Positions 5,925-6,069 of a stretch of 6,069 nucleotides of DNA are shown here, in pieces. The stretch is taken from positions 1 through 6,069 of the forward strand of contig JAUWTR010000118.1 in NCBI GenBank assembly GCA_030614645.1, written 5' to 3'. The notes beneath the pieces were generated by a model. The model saw only the letters and a program-made list of their open reading frames with translations, was not told the origin of the DNA and did not search any database. How positions within the stretch are numbered: position 1 is the stretch's first letter; every line of letters starts with the position of its first letter. A program made the position numbers and the translations under genes. This DNA is from Candidatus Aminicenantota bacterium. Its GTDB lineage: Bacteria > Acidobacteriota > Aminicenantia > Aminicenantales > Aminicenantaceae.

Positions 5925-6069
5925 ATGAACACGTTTCGGAAAAAGCTGGTATTCACCAAGGCGCCGGAGGATGCCGCCTTTATCAATAAATTCATGAATA
6001 CCGCAGTAAAACTGAGAAAATTTAATATGCCCATCGATAAGGCCATAGAAGTAATGAGCCTTGGTGAGA
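5925..6069 (+). CDS. Unrecognised protein, N-terminal part, cut by the window edge
   Basis: An open frame runs from the ATG at 5925 to the right edge (48 complete codons), beginning MNTFRKKLVFTKAPEDAA and continuing INKFMNTAVKLRKFNMPIDKAIEVMSLGE. The mixture of charged and hydrophobic residues suggests a soluble, mostly helical protein with no signal peptide or membrane segment. I do not recognise the family. Only a weak ribosome site (AAGAG near 5903) stands upstream, spaced too far. The frame is open back to 5883 without another usable start, so the start is uncertain and the gene could also be a 5'-truncated remnant. It follows the beta-barrel gene by 37 bases with no visible terminator, so co-transcription is possible. 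Confidence 0.45.
   Translation, partial: MNTFRKKLVFTKAPEDAAFINKFMNTAVKLRKFNMPIDKAIEVMSLGE

Overview
The window looks like chromosomal DNA of an AT-rich, Gram-negative, probably uncultured bacterium. The Gram-negative call rests on a secreted small beta-barrel protein (5363-5887) and an exported ChaN-like protein. No phylum can be fixed from sequence alone. A poorly characterised lineage (for example Aminicenantes, Acidobacteriota or a deltaproteobacterial relative) is a guess based on the mix of families and short dispersed repeats.

Layout. Positions 2-529 (+) hold the C-terminal half of the purine-biosynthesis enzyme PurM, cut by the left edge. It converges, with only 10 bases between stop codons, on an exported ChaN/TIKI-superfamily protein with a C-terminal PDZ domain (540-1757, -). 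Next come a 228-base repeat-bearing gap and a 764-residue membrane protein with a spermidine-synthase-like domain between two membrane blocks (1986-4280, -). The latter has a very good sigma-70-type promoter that leaves almost no 5' leader. Positions 4281-4571 hold inverted repeats but no gene. Positions 4572-4892 (-) are the remains of a YfcE-type metallophosphoesterase that lost its C-terminal half. Its open reading frame now runs into a stem-loop that resembles a single CRISPR repeat.

Positions 4912-5164 look like a small non-coding mobile element of about 253 bases. It has imperfect inverted ends (CCTG...CAGG) and a 4-base direct repeat, CTAA, on each side. Its right-end motif GAATAATCCAGG recurs at the purM stop codon and, with one change, in the gap near 1940. 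After a gene-free stretch there is a clear promoter, then a GTG-started secreted beta-barrel-like protein (5363-5887, +), and the first 48 codons of an unrecognised gene at the right edge (5925-6069, +).

The genes do not form an obvious pathway: housekeeping purM sits beside accessory envelope and membrane genes, one degraded gene and repeat debris. I see no convincing new multi-gene system. The most interesting material is the short repeat family and the decayed stretch at 4281-5164.
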